Assembly: GCA_946624005.1 (NCBI GenBank)
Contig: CAMORS010000006.1
Location: 1 to 64,000 of the forward strand
DNA: 64,000 bases
Direction of reading: 5' to 3'
Source of the DNA: an uncultured Prevotella sp.
Lineage (GTDB): Bacteria; Bacteroidota; Bacteroidia; Bacteroidales; Bacteroidaceae
This document shows positions 9,453 through 19,012 of the stretch, in pieces. A model generated the notes under the pieces. The model saw only the letters and a program-made list of their open reading frames with translations, was not told where the DNA came from and searched no databases. Each line of letters begins with the position of its first letter. Positions within the stretch are counted from its first letter, which is position 1. Made by a program: the position numbers and the translations under genes.

Positions 9453-10367
9453 TCAGGTATTATAAATGATGAACGTAGTGATAGCTGTCAGGACGACCAT
9501 GAGCAGTTCGGCACGGCGGTTGAGGGTGACGGCACGCTGCATGTCGGCTGTCGTCAACGGGCGTTCTGTCTCGCCGATATAAGGTTTGTCGAAGAGTTCG
9601 CCGAAATAATAGTGAGGTCCGCCAAACCGACAACCGAGGATGCCTGCCAAGGCTGCCTCGGGGTAGCCGCTGTTCGGACTGGCATGCCGCCGCCCATTGT
9701 CTACGACGAAGGCAAAGAGATCGAGCCGCCCTGCCACAAGAATCATCAGCAGGGCCGTCAGCCGGGCGGGGATATAGTTGGCGATGTCGTCGATATGGGC
9801 AGCCCAGCAGCCATAGTCGCGATAGCGCTCGGTGCGATAGCCGATCATCGAGTCAAGCGTGTTGATCATCTTATAGGCCAGCATGCCGGGCATGCCCAGC
9901 AGGGCAAACCAGAAGAGCGGGGCTATCACGCCGTCGCTCAGGTTCTCGGCCAGCGTCTCAAGGGCTGCGGTGCGCACTTCCTGAGCCGACAGCTGGGAGG
10001 TGTCGCGCCCAACGATGCGAGCCACCTGCCGACGCCCTTCATCTAAAGAGCGGTCTACCGCCATGAAGACAGCCCGCACCTCACGGATGAGCGTCGTGCC
10101 GGCCAGACAGAAGAAGACAACAATGGGGATGCACCACCAGGGCAGCACAACACCAACCACATAGGTTATCACAATAAGGACAACCGACGAGATGGCTCCT
10201 TTCGCCTTGCAGTTGGCGCCTTTGTTGAGCCGATGCTCGCAGAAGGCGATGGCCTTGCCGAACCACACGATGGGATGCGGCAGGCGGGGCGGGTCGCCAA
10301 AAGCGATGTCGAGCATCCACCCAACAACGAAAGCTACGGTCCTGAAGATTGCTGTCAATGAAACCAT
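9453..10367 (-). CDS. cbiB: Adenosylcobinamide-phosphate synthase CbiB/CobD
   Basis: DIAFGDPPRLPHPIVWFGKAI, ENLSDGVIAPLFWFALLG, NTLDSMIGY motifs. Confidence 0.92.
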   Translation of the reverse strand: MVSLTAIFRTVAFVVGWMLDIAFGDPPRLPHPIVWFGKAIAFCEHRLNKGANCKAKGAISSVVLIVITYVVGVVLPWWCIPIVVFFCLAGTTLIREVRAVFMAVDRSLDEGRRQVARIVGRDTSQLSAQEVRTAALETLAENLSDGVIAPLFWFALLGMPGMLAYKMINTLDSMIGYRTERYRDYGCWAAHIDDIANYIPARLTALLMILVAGRLDLFAFVVDNGRRHASPNSGYPEAALAGILGCRFGGPHYYFGELFDKPYIGETERPLTTADMQRAVTLNRRAELLMVVLTAITTFIIYNT

Positions 10368-10655
10368 ATCACTTGTTTTCGATGTGCAAAAGTACGATGT
10401 TTTTTTAAAAAATGCAAAAAAACAACCCGATTTTTTTGCCTGTTGCGAAAAAAAACGCTAATTTTGCACTACTTATTTACTATATCTACCATTATTAAAC
10501 AAACAAGACATGAACAAAAACATAAACGACCAAGATTTGTTTCTGTTCTCTTAAACTATGTTGAATTTTAATGGCAAAGGAGCAAGGATTGGTTCTTTTT
10601 ATGTATCTTTGCACCACAGAAAGAAAAACGAAACAGGCAACTAACATCGATACGA

Positions 10656-11423
10656 ATGTCAAGAACAACGACAAGAGGACTAAGCGGAAACGCGCTGAAA
10701 GTCATTGCCATCATCGCCATGACAATCGACCATCTGGCATGGGTGGGCATCGAGACCTACGAACAGGCTGAGACACCATGGCAGATAGCCCTCCACTGCA
10801 TCGGACGGCTGACGGCACCGATGATGATTTTCTTCGTGGCCGAGGGCTACCATCATACGCACAACTACCGCCGCTACCTGCGTCGGCTGCTCATGCTGGC
10901 CGTGGTGAGCCATTTCGCCTTCTGCTATTTCAACATGTCGGGGTATAACCCCTTCAGCAACCTGCTCTTCAATGCCACGAGCATCGCCTGGCCGCTGCTG
11001 TGGGGATTGATTCTGTTGAAGGTATGGGACACGGAAAAGCTGAGGATAGGTCACGGAACGTCGGAAGTGAGGCTTGCACGATGGATGAAGGTGGCCATCA
11101 CGATAGTGGCCTGCCTGCTCACCTGCACGTCCGACTGGAGCTGTGCCGCTCCGTTGGCCATACTCGCCATAGGACGGAGCCGCGGCAACTTCTACAAGCA
11201 GATGCTATGGATGATGCTTGTCATCTCGCTCTATGCCGTCGCCTTCTTCATCTTCCACAGTCCGACCTACGGCATGGTTCACCTGGCGTGTTGGCTTGCA
11301 GTGCCGCTACTGGCGCTGTACAACGGAGAGCGAGGGCATTGCCGATGGCTCGGTAAGTTCTTCTATTATTACTACCCGGCTCACATGGCACTAATCGGTC
11401 TGATAGCCCGACTGCTATCATGA
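10656..11423 (+). CDS. TraX-family integral membrane protein
   Basis: LSGNALKVIAIIAMTIDHLAW...IGRLTAPMMIFFVAEGYHHTHNYRRYLRRL typical of TraX family. Confidence 0.85.
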   Translation: MSRTTTRGLSGNALKVIAIIAMTIDHLAWVGIETYEQAETPWQIALHCIGRLTAPMMIFFVAEGYHHTHNYRRYLRRLLMLAVVSHFAFCYFNMSGYNPFSNLLFNATSIAWPLLWGLILLKVWDTEKLRIGHGTSEVRLARWMKVAITIVACLLTCTSDWSCAAPLAILAIGRSRGNFYKQMLWMMLVISLYAVAFFIFHSPTYGMVHLACWLAVPLLALYNGERGHCRWLGKFFYYYYPAHMALIGLIARLLS

Positions 11424-11473
11424 CTTTTTCTTTCCACGGCGGTGGGCTATCAACCGAGAAACTCAGCAACGAC

Positions 11474-13159
11474 TTATTGTCCCTCAAGTATCCTGTACAG
11501 ACGTTCCATATCGACATGCCGGCGTACATGGTCGGCCAGGAGGTCGTACTGCTGCTGCTTGAAGGCGGCATAGTCGAAGGGCTTGCTGCGCTCGTCGAGC
11601 ACATCGGCAAAGGGCTGCAGGAGATAGTCGACGAAGGAGGCGTTGTCAAGAATGCCGTGGACATAAGTACCCATACACTTCTGTGAGACGCGATAGCCGT
11701 CGTCGCGGCCGTCGTCGAGATGACAGAGAGGCGACGAGGGGGCATTGCCGAAAGGTCGGGTCTCGCCCATGTGTATCTCGTAGCCACGGCCCTCTACCCC
11801 ACTGTCATAAACGCGAAACCTCACCTGGCGCGTCACCTTCTCGCCCGACATCGTCGTTGTTGTGGGCAACAAGCCCAAGCCGGGAAGTCGCTCGATGTCG
11901 CCCTCAACATGATCGGGGTCGCACACCTCGACGCCCAGCATCTGATAGCCGCCACAGATGCCCAACACGGAGGCACCGTTGCGGTGAGCACGAACGATAG
12001 CCTGCGCCACTCCGTTGCGTCGCAGCTCGTAGAGGTCGTCGAGGGTCGACTTCGATCCTGGCACGATGATGATGTCGGCCTTCAGGATGTCGTCGGTGTT
12101 GTTGGTGTAGAAGAGGTTGACGCGTGGATCTTGCTCTAAAGCGTCGAAGTCGGTGTAGTTGGACAGATGACGCAACAACACCACTGCCACTTGCAGCTTT
12201 CCCCCACCCTTCGATGGTGTCTCGGCAGAAGGACGCTGCTGTCGCTGGTGGAGCGCCACGCTGTCTTCTTCCTCGATATGGATATTATTATAATAAGGTA
12301 TCACGCCCAAAACGGGGATGCCACATATCTCCTCCATCATCTGTCGTCCGCTGTCGAAGAGACGCATGTCGCCGCGGAATTTGTTAATGATGATGCCCTT
12401 GATGAGCCGTCGGTCTTCTTCTGTCTGCAGGGCGATGCTGCCATAGACGGAAGCGAACACTCCTCCACGGTCAATATCGCCTACGAGGATCACGTCGGCC
12501 TGCGCATGACGCGCCATCGGCAGGTTCACCAGGTCGGTGTCGCGCAGGTTTATCTCGGAGATGCTCCCAGCTCCCTCCATCACGATGGGATTATACCTCT
12601 GGGCCAGACGGTCGAAGGCCCCGCATACCTCGGCACGGAAGTCGATGTTTTTATCGGGGTACGAGGGTGGCATTTCTCGGGGGTACGAAGGTACGGGGGT
12701 ACGGGGGTACGAGGATAGTCTCGTGGAAAGGCTACGGGTAGGCGAGCTATGCTCGGGAATGGGCGATGAAAGTAATCTCGTACCCTCGCACTCACGCACC
12801 TCCGCGCCCTCGCATCCCTGATTATCACTCCTCCGTCGCCAGAAGTCGTAGGCATCGCGGGTGCCGATGGGTCGACCATGCAGCACCACCTGCGACGTGT
12901 GGTCGCTCTGGGGCTTGAGCAGCAAGGGTTGCATGTCGGTATGACAGGGAATACCTGCCGCCTCGGCTTGCACGGCCTGGGCTCGTCCTATCTCCAGCCC
13001 CTCGGGCGTGGCATAGGAGTTGAGCGCCATATTCTGAGCTTTGAACGGAGCCGGCTGGTAGCCGTCCTGACGGAAGATACGACAAAAGGCAGCGGCGAGG
13101 ATGCTCTTGCCTACATCGCTCCCCGTGCCGACGAACATGATGGGATGGAGCTTTTTCAT
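11474..13159 (-). CDS. cobQ: Cobyric acid synthase, with in-frame repeat insertion
   Basis: MFVGTGSDVGKSILAAAFCRIF, QAEAAGIPCHTDMQPLLLKP, GAGSISEINLRDTDLVNLPMA, LGICGGYQMLG. Confidence 0.96.
   Translation of the reverse strand: MKKLHPIMFVGTGSDVGKSILAAAFCRIFRQDGYQPAPFKAQNMALNSYATPEGLEIGRAQAVQAEAAGIPCHTDMQPLLLKPQSDHTSQVVLHGRPIGTRDAYDFWRRRSDNQGCEGAEVRECEGTRLLSSPIPEHSSPTRSLSTRLSSYPRTPVPSYPREMPPSYPDKNIDFRAEVCGAFDRLAQRYNPIVMEGAGSISEINLRDTDLVNLPMARHAQADVILVGDIDRGGVFASVYGSIALQTEEDRRLIKGIIINKFRGDMRLFDSGRQMMEEICGIPVLGVIPYYNNIHIEEEDSVALHQRQQRPSAETPSKGGGKLQVAVVLLRHLSNYTDFDALEQDPRVNLFYTNNTDDILKADIIIVPGSKSTLDDLYELRRNGVAQAIVRAHRNGASVLGICGGYQMLGVEVCDPDHVEGDIERLPGLGLLPTTTTMSGEKVTRQVRFRVYDSGVEGRGYEIHMGETRPFGNAPSSPLCHLDDGRDDGYRVSQKCMGTYVHGILDNASFVDYLLQPFADVLDERSKPFDYAAFKQQQYDLLADHVRRHVDMERLYRILEGQ
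12655..12820 (-). repeat. Octamer-repeat element, copy in cobQ
   Basis: GGGGGTACGAAGGTACGGGGGTACGGGGGTACGAGG...core GGCTACGGGTAGGCGAGCTATGCTCGGGA...CTCGTACCCTCGCACTCACGCACCTCCGCGCCCTCG. Confidence 0.9.
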
Positions 13160-14436
13160 ACGGGATAGAGGTGGGTATAGCTGGATAGAACGTTATGGTA
13201 TCTGAAAACGGGTGTCGGTACGGGCTGCCCTTTTGCATCGTAGACCTGCACGGCCGAAGGAGGCATCTCGCCCAGGAATTGCGAATAGTGGAACTCATGA
13301 CCGCGGTATTCCACGCCGTCAAGCGTGAACTGCCTGTAGCCTAACGACAGTCGGCGGTCGGCCCGACGGGCAGTGATGGTGTAGGGCAGCACGCCACACA
13401 TAGGATAGTCGCCCTCGTCAGTGAGAATGCGCTGACAGAGGTACATCATACCGCCACACTCTGCCACGATGCGTCCGCCACGAAGGGCATACTGGCGTAT
13501 GGCCTTGCGGCACGCTTCGTTGGCCACCAGTGCCTCGGCATGCTTCTCAGGATAGCCGCCAGGCAGATAGAGCAGGTCGATATTGTCGAGACAGGGCACA
13601 TCTTTCTCCGGGTCGAAGAAAGCCACGTTGCCCAGACGGTCGAGGGTCTCTTGATAGACGAACGAGAACGACTCGGCGTTGCGGGCCACCAAGCACGACG
13701 CTCTGTCTTTTCGAGGCGTTTCTTCTCGAGGAGAGAGGAGAGAGGAGAGAGGAGAGAGATTACTGTCTTTGCCTTCCACGAGATTGCATTTAAGCGTCAG
13801 CAGCTGTCCCCACGCTACATGCTGTTCGAAGCTATCGGTGGCGAGGCCCATTGTCTGACTGAAATCAAGTCCTAAATATCTTCCCTCCACCTCCAGCTCT
13901 TTCTGTTTGGGCAGACATCCGAGACATGCCACCCCCAGATCGTCGCTCACCTGGCGGAGCATCTTCGCGTGGCGCTCGCTTCCTACCTTATTATAGATAA
14001 CACCCGCGATGTGGACATCCTCGCGGAAGTGGAGGAAGCCATAGAGCAGCGGTGCCACAGAATAGGCTGCCGAACGGGCATCGACCACGAGGACGACGGG
14101 CAGACCAAGCACACGGGCTATCTCGTAGGCCGAGCCCCGCCAACGGTCGTAGCCGTCGAAGAGTCCCATCATGCCCTCGACGATGCACACGTCGGCATCG
14201 GCACCATAGTGCCGGAACAGATGGCGGACATGCTTTTCCGAGGCCATGAACGTATCGAGGTTGATGCTCGGCCGTCCGCAGACACGCTCGTGAAACTTCG
14301 TGTCGATGTAGTCGGGTCCACACTTGAAGGGCTGCACCCTGTAGCCCTTGCGGCGGAAGAGTGCCATCAGTCCGCGGGCAACGGTTGTCTTGCCCGAGCC
14401 TGATGTCGGTGCTGCTATCAGAAAGCCATTCTTCAT
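13156..14436 (-). CDS. cbiA: Cobyrinate a,c-diamide synthase (CbiA/CobB)
   Basis: APTSGSGKTTVARGLMALFRRKG...GPDYIDTKFH; C-terminal glutaminase GGRIVAECGGMMYL. Confidence 0.94.
   Translation of the reverse strand: MKNGFLIAAPTSGSGKTTVARGLMALFRRKGYRVQPFKCGPDYIDTKFHERVCGRPSINLDTFMASEKHVRHLFRHYGADADVCIVEGMMGLFDGYDRWRGSAYEIARVLGLPVVLVVDARSAAYSVAPLLYGFLHFREDVHIAGVIYNKVGSERHAKMLRQVSDDLGVACLGCLPKQKELEVEGRYLGLDFSQTMGLATDSFEQHVAWGQLLTLKCNLVEGKDSNLSPLSSLLSPREETPRKDRASCLVARNAESFSFVYQETLDRLGNVAFFDPEKDVPCLDNIDLLYLPGGYPEKHAEALVANEACRKAIRQYALRGGRIVAECGGMMYLCQRILTDEGDYPMCGVLPYTITARRADRRLSLGYRQFTLDGVEYRGHEFHYSQFLGEMPPSAVQVYDAKGQPVPTPVFRYHNVLSSYTHLYPV
13710..13790 (-). repeat. Heptamer (GAGAGAG) element, copy in cbiA
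   Basis: TTCTCGAGGAGAGAGGAGAGAGGAGAGAGGAGAGAGATTACTGTCTTTGCCTTCCACGAGA. Confidence 0.8.
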
Positions 14437-14448
14437 TGCTGGAAAAAA

Positions 14449-15102
14449 CTATTCGTCAAGAAACTGCTGCACCAACTGGATGAAGCGCGCGTTGTGCGGG
14501 CCGTCGATAAACTCATGGCTCACCGTCCACGAAATGGGCATAACGCGGCGGTCGCCCCTCACGACAGCTTTGCCGATGTTCATCAGCGGATAATCCTGCG
14601 CATGCCCTACGCCGAACTTCGTATAGACCACCGACGTGAAATACAGTCCAGGCACGGCACTGAGGTTGAACACGTCGAAGTCGCCCTGTTGGGCAACAGC
14701 CTTGTCCGTCTCGTACGGGTCGCCGTCGTGCGGGATGTTGTCGATGAGCTGTCGCGTGTTGCGGTAGAAGGCATCGTAGTCGGCTATCCACGGTACGCGA
14801 ATGGTGTAGAACGTCTTGCCCTCTTCCTTGATGTCGATGGGCGTGACGACATCCACCGTGTCGTAGAGGCAGACATGGCCGTGCTTGTCGGTGCGGTAGC
14901 GGAAGTTGTCGATGCTGTTGACAGCCTTCATCACGGCATAGAGATAGCGCACGAAGAAGGATGTGCCCTGCTGCTTCGCCTCGTTGTAGGCTTTGGTACA
15001 GTCGAGTTCGCTGGTGATGGTCACCCAGGCGCTGTCGAATCCTTGGAAGAAGAGGTAGTTCTCCCGACGTTCCCATTGGTCGATATTGATGATATGCTTC
15101 AT
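14449..15102 (-). CDS. Chloramphenicol acetyltransferase-fold acyltransferase
   Basis: MKHIINIDQWERRENYLFFQGFDSAWVTITSELDCTKA...; SWTVSHEFIDGPHNARFIQLVQ (CAT HxxxDG-like). Start trimmed to MKHI. Confidence 0.85.
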   Translation of the reverse strand: MKHIINIDQWERRENYLFFQGFDSAWVTITSELDCTKAYNEAKQQGTSFFVRYLYAVMKAVNSIDNFRYRTDKHGHVCLYDTVDVVTPIDIKEEGKTFYTIRVPWIADYDAFYRNTRQLIDNIPHDGDPYETDKAVAQQGDFDVFNLSAVPGLYFTSVVYTKFGVGHAQDYPLMNIGKAVVRGDRRVMPISWTVSHEFIDGPHNARFIQLVQQFLDE

Positions 15103-15183
15103 GATATGCGGTATTTTTGAAAGTGCAAAGATAAGCAATAATCGGCTAACGGCAAAAAAAAACACAGAATTTCGGTTTTTTTC

Positions 15184-15214
15184 TTGCAACATTCGTTGTT
15201 AATTTGTACTTTTG
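15184..15214 (+). promoter_or_regulatory. Bacteroidetes-type promoter upstream of the riboswitch
   Basis: TTG-N20-TACTTTTG. Confidence 0.55.
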
Positions 15215-15224
15215 CACCCGCTTT

Positions 15225-15420
15225 AGGCAATCGGACGGCTGAATGTCGTCCGACGTAAGGGAATCCGGTGAGAATCCGGAACTGTTCCTGCAGCTGTAAT
15301 CCCCCTTGACGGTCTGTCATGTATAACGCCACTGGCCAACGTGCTGGGAAGGCCGACAGACTGGGGAAAGTCAGAAGACCTGCCAAGAGCAAGCTTAGTA
15401 AGGCATAGACCGAAAGGTCA
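15225..15420 (+). promoter_or_regulatory. Cobalamin (AdoCbl) riboswitch
   Basis: GGTGAGAATCCGGAACTGTTCCTGCAGCTGTAAT ... GCCACTGGCCAACGTGCTGGGAAGGCCGACAGACTGGGGAAAGTCAGAAGACCTGCC, upstream of a BtuB-like gene. Confidence 0.9.
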
Positions 15421-15485
15421 AGACCTGCCGAGAGCAACCGTTAACAAGAAGCGCGTCCAGGAATAGACGCGGCTGAACAGCAACA

Positions 15486-17771
15486 ATGAAGAAAAAAGTT
15501 TGGATGACAGGAATGGCTATGCTATGCCTTTCCGAAGCAGCGTTGGCACAGAACATCTGGCGGACGGACACTTTGCAGGAAGTGGTCGTCACGGGTACGG
15601 GTACGCATCATCTGCTCAAGGATGCCCCTGTGCAGACAGAGGTCATCACGCGGAAGATGCTCGAAAACTATGGTGCCAGCTCGCTGGAGGATATTCTCTC
15701 AGGACTGACGGCCTCCTTCGCCTTCAACGAGGGCGACATGGGGTCGCAGATGCAGATGAACGGACTGGGCAACTCCTATATCCTTATCCTTATCGACGGC
15801 AAGCGCATCCACGGCGACGTGGGCGGTGAGAACGATCTCGGACTCATCGACCCGCACAACATCGAGAAGATAGAGATTGTCAAAGGGGCCTCGTCGGCGC
15901 TCTATGGAAGCGACGCCATCGCCGGTGTCATCAACATCATCACCAAGAAGCGCGACAGCGGACTGCTCGTGGAGAACGCGACGCGCGTCGGCAGCTATGG
16001 CGACGTACGACAGCATAACGGCATCGGACTGTCGATTGGCAAGCTGAAGAGCTACACCAACTTCCACCTGCAGCATTCCGACGGATGGCAGAACACGGCA
16101 ACCGAAGACCCCAACCAGACGGAGTTTCTCATTACCGACTCGCGCAACAAGACCGTCAACCGCTTCCAGAACTGGCAGGTCAGCGAACGGCTCACCTACG
16201 AACCCACGAAGGGCTTAGAGCTCTATGCCGAAGGGAGCACCTACGGCAAGCATATCTACCGCCCCTGCGGCAAGTATGCCGCCGTCGACGTGAAGACCTA
16301 CGACATGAAGTATCGCAACCAGAGCCTGGGCTTCGGAGGGGTGTGGCATATAGGTCGGAGGTACGGAGGTACGGAGGTACGGGGGTACGAGAAAAGTACT
16401 GAAGCGCATGATAGTAATCTCGCGCCCTCGCACCCTCGCAGCCTCGCGCCCTCGGATAACTACATCTCACTCGACGTCGACTGGAACCGCCACGCCTACT
16501 ACTATTATTATACTGCCATCACGCTGACCGATGGCTACGACCCGCAAGGCAAGTTCACGCCCTACTACCCCTACTTCCCCGGCGACGAAGAGCTGCAGAG
16601 CGACCAGCGACGCATGATGGCCCACCTCAAGGGTGTCTTCTCGCTGCCCTTCGACAACCGCCTGACCACCGGCTTGGAATACCGCTACGACCTGCTGAAG
16701 GCACCGATGCGCGTGGAGGGCGGAAGGGCTACCGACCATACCGAGGCACTCTACATTCAGGATGAGTGGCAGGTTCCCGTAAGCAGCCATAGTATGGCTG
16801 CCAACCTAACCGCCGGACTTCGTCTGAACCATAACGGGCAGTTCGGCTACCAGCTGACACCGAAGCTCTCGGCCATGCTCGCCCTGGGCAGCAACTGGCG
16901 CATACGGGCCAACTGGAGCCAGGGATTCAAGACACCTACTCCCAAGGAGCAGCACTACCGCTACGTGCGCTACATGAGCGGCACCTATCTCTATCTGGGC
17001 AATACCGACCTGACGCCGCAACACTCCAACTACTATTCGCTCAGCGCTGAATGGAACTGGCACGGACTGAACCTCACGCTGACGGGCTATCTCAACGATG
17101 TTGACGACATGATTGCCCTCGTCACCATCCCCAACTCGCAGGCACCCGACTACTACATCGCCACCTACGACCCGACGAAGACACGCCAATACAAGAACCT
17201 CGAGACTGCAACGACCCGGGGCATCGACTTCGCGATGCGCTACCGCATCAACCGCGAATGGATGGTGGGCGGTTCCTATAGCTATCTCGACACCGATGCA
17301 CGACAATACGACACGACGCACGACCGTCTGCGCGACGTCGTCATCGACGGTATGGCCCACCATAAGGGCAGCTGGTTCGCTACGTGGAATCATACTTTTC
17401 TCGCACCTTCGCACCCACGAACCTTCGTACCCTCAACCATGGGCTTCGGCCTCTACGGCCGCATGTCCAGCAAACGCTACTATCAGCTGCACGGCAACGG
17501 CAAGGGCTACCAGATATGGCGACTCTCGGGCAACTATTCTTTCGCCACCCGTTCCGAGCACAACCCGCTGACGTTCAAGATTGAAGCCGGCATCGACAAC
17601 ATCTTCGACTACGTCGACCGCACCCCGCACGGCCTGCATCTCGGCACGACATCGCCGGGCCGCACCCTCTATGCAACGCTCACCATCCGCTTCGATCATG
17701 GCAAGAAACTCAAATTCACTAATAACAATCAATCGTTTAATTCAAATTCTAAAAACAATGAAGAAGATTAA
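15486..17771 (+). CDS. btuB: BtuB-like TonB-dependent receptor (two in-frame repeat insertions)
   Basis: LQEVVVTGTGTHHLLKDAPVQTEVITRKMLE, GASSALYGSDAIAGVINIITKK; downstream of cobalamin riboswitch. Confidence 0.9.
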   Translation: MKKKVWMTGMAMLCLSEAALAQNIWRTDTLQEVVVTGTGTHHLLKDAPVQTEVITRKMLENYGASSLEDILSGLTASFAFNEGDMGSQMQMNGLGNSYILILIDGKRIHGDVGGENDLGLIDPHNIEKIEIVKGASSALYGSDAIAGVINIITKKRDSGLLVENATRVGSYGDVRQHNGIGLSIGKLKSYTNFHLQHSDGWQNTATEDPNQTEFLITDSRNKTVNRFQNWQVSERLTYEPTKGLELYAEGSTYGKHIYRPCGKYAAVDVKTYDMKYRNQSLGFGGVWHIGRRYGGTEVRGYEKSTEAHDSNLAPSHPRSLAPSDNYISLDVDWNRHAYYYYYTAITLTDGYDPQGKFTPYYPYFPGDEELQSDQRRMMAHLKGVFSLPFDNRLTTGLEYRYDLLKAPMRVEGGRATDHTEALYIQDEWQVPVSSHSMAANLTAGLRLNHNGQFGYQLTPKLSAMLALGSNWRIRANWSQGFKTPTPKEQHYRYVRYMSGTYLYLGNTDLTPQHSNYYSLSAEWNWHGLNLTLTGYLNDVDDMIALVTIPNSQAPDYYIATYDPTKTRQYKNLETATTRGIDFAMRYRINREWMVGGSYSYLDTDARQYDTTHDRLRDVVIDGMAHHKGSWFATWNHTFLAPSHPRTFVPSTMGFGLYGRMSSKRYYQLHGNGKGYQIWRLSGNYSFATRSEHNPLTFKIEAGIDNIFDYVDRTPHGLHLGTTSPGRTLYATLTIRFDHGKKLKFTNNNQSFNSNSKNNEED
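16354..16455 (+). repeat. Octamer-repeat element, copy 1 in btuB
   Basis: CGGAGGTACGGAGGTACGGAGGTACGGGGGTACGAG...AGTAATCTCGCGCCCTCGCACCCTCGCAGCCTCGCGCCCTCG. Confidence 0.9.
17397..17436 (+). repeat. Octamer half-element, copy 2 in btuB
   Basis: TTTTCTCGCACCTTCGCACCCACGAACCTTCGTACCCTC. Confidence 0.75.
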
Positions 17772-18903
17772 GTTTATGATGCTTGCCGCTGTGGCAGCAT
17801 TCGCTTCGCTGTCGTTCGTGGCTTGCGACGACGACGAGAAGATCATCGAGAAAATCGTGACCGAAACCGACACCGTGACCGTTATCGACCAGACCAACTG
17901 GGCCCGCTATCAGTCGCTGGTGACAGCCGACGTAAAGGCCAACAAGAAGCACGACAAGGTCATCCTCCTCGTAGCCTTCGGTTCGACATGGGAGCAGGCT
18001 TTCAACGCCTTCGACGGCACCATCACAGCCTACAAGGATGCCTTCAAAGACTATGACGTGTTCCTCTCTTACTCGTCGGCCATCTGTATCAACCGCGCTG
18101 CTGCCGGTGAGAATGGTGTCACACGCAACTACTACGCTCCTAACTTCTGGCTCAACGCCTTCGCTGACAAAGACGTGCGCTATTCGGAGATCGTCGTACA
18201 GTCGCTCCAGGTTATCCCCGGCGAGGAGTACACCCGCGTGATCAACTACATCAAGGACTTCGCCAACAACTCTAACGGCGACCTCGACGACAGCTACCTC
18301 TCGGGCGTGACGCTCAAGCTCGGTGTGCCCCTGCTCCAGGATGCTGAGAGCGACGTTCCCGAAGTAGCTAAGCAGCTCAACGAGCTCTACAAGACACAGG
18401 CCGCCGAGGGCGTCGTTGCCTTCATGGGTCATGGCAACCCCGACTCTTACGACACCTACAAAGCCAACATCCGCTACACCCAGCTGGAAGAGGCTCTGCA
18501 GCAGTACTCGAAGAACTACTACGTGGGCACCGTCGACATGATGGGCAACTTCAAGACTCACGTGCTGGCTCGCATGCAGGCCAACGGCATCACCAGCGGT
18601 AAGGTCTACTGCCACCCGCTGATGTCTATCGACGGCGACCACGGTCACAACGACATGGCTGGCGACGACGTCCAGGAAGGTGTGACGAAGTTTGAAGACC
18701 TCGAAGTGAACGAGGAAGGCGAAGTGGAAGACACCAGCTGGAAGGTCTACTTCAACCTGGCTGGCTACGACTGCTCTGACGCTACCATGATTGAGAAGGG
18801 TCTGCTCGAACTGCCCAGCGTGCGCAACATATGGATGCAGCACACTCACGATGCCATCGACGGCGAGGCACTCGACTTCTACCACTCGAAGAACCCCGAA
18901 TAA
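17758..18903 (+). CDS. Sirohydrochlorin cobaltochelatase CbiK-like exported lipoprotein (IhtB/FetB-like)
   Basis: MKKIKFMMLAAVAAFASLSFVACDDDE lipobox; VAFMGHGNP and PLMSIDGDHGHNDMAGDD motifs of CbiK. ORF track start (17581) is upstream and overlaps btuB; ATG at 17758 overlaps the btuB stop. Confidence 0.9.
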   Translation: MKKIKFMMLAAVAAFASLSFVACDDDEKIIEKIVTETDTVTVIDQTNWARYQSLVTADVKANKKHDKVILLVAFGSTWEQAFNAFDGTITAYKDAFKDYDVFLSYSSAICINRAAAGENGVTRNYYAPNFWLNAFADKDVRYSEIVVQSLQVIPGEEYTRVINYIKDFANNSNGDLDDSYLSGVTLKLGVPLLQDAESDVPEVAKQLNELYKTQAAEGVVAFMGHGNPDSYDTYKANIRYTQLEEALQQYSKNYYVGTVDMMGNFKTHVLARMQANGITSGKVYCHPLMSIDGDHGHNDMAGDDVQEGVTKFEDLEVNEEGEVEDTSWKVYFNLAGYDCSDATMIEKGLLELPSVRNIWMQHTHDAIDGEALDFYHSKNPE

Positions 18904-19012
18904 ATCAACGACAAGAATAAAAAAAAGACAAAAAACTCTCATTCAACGGAAGAGGAGGCGTAAATTCTTTCCATCGTCTCCTCTTCTTTTTTCAAAAACT
19001 GACGATTTGAAC

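Noticed and set aside
10656-11423. Evidence of a conjugative element (TraX name)
   Set aside because: TraX-family proteins are common chromosomal membrane proteins; no other conjugation genes present.
14449-15102. Chloramphenicol resistance gene
   Set aside because: CAT fold only; sequence context and divergence do not support a resistance assignment.
17749-18942. 397-aa minus-strand ORF
   Set aside because: Antisense to the CbiK-like gene, which has clear motifs.
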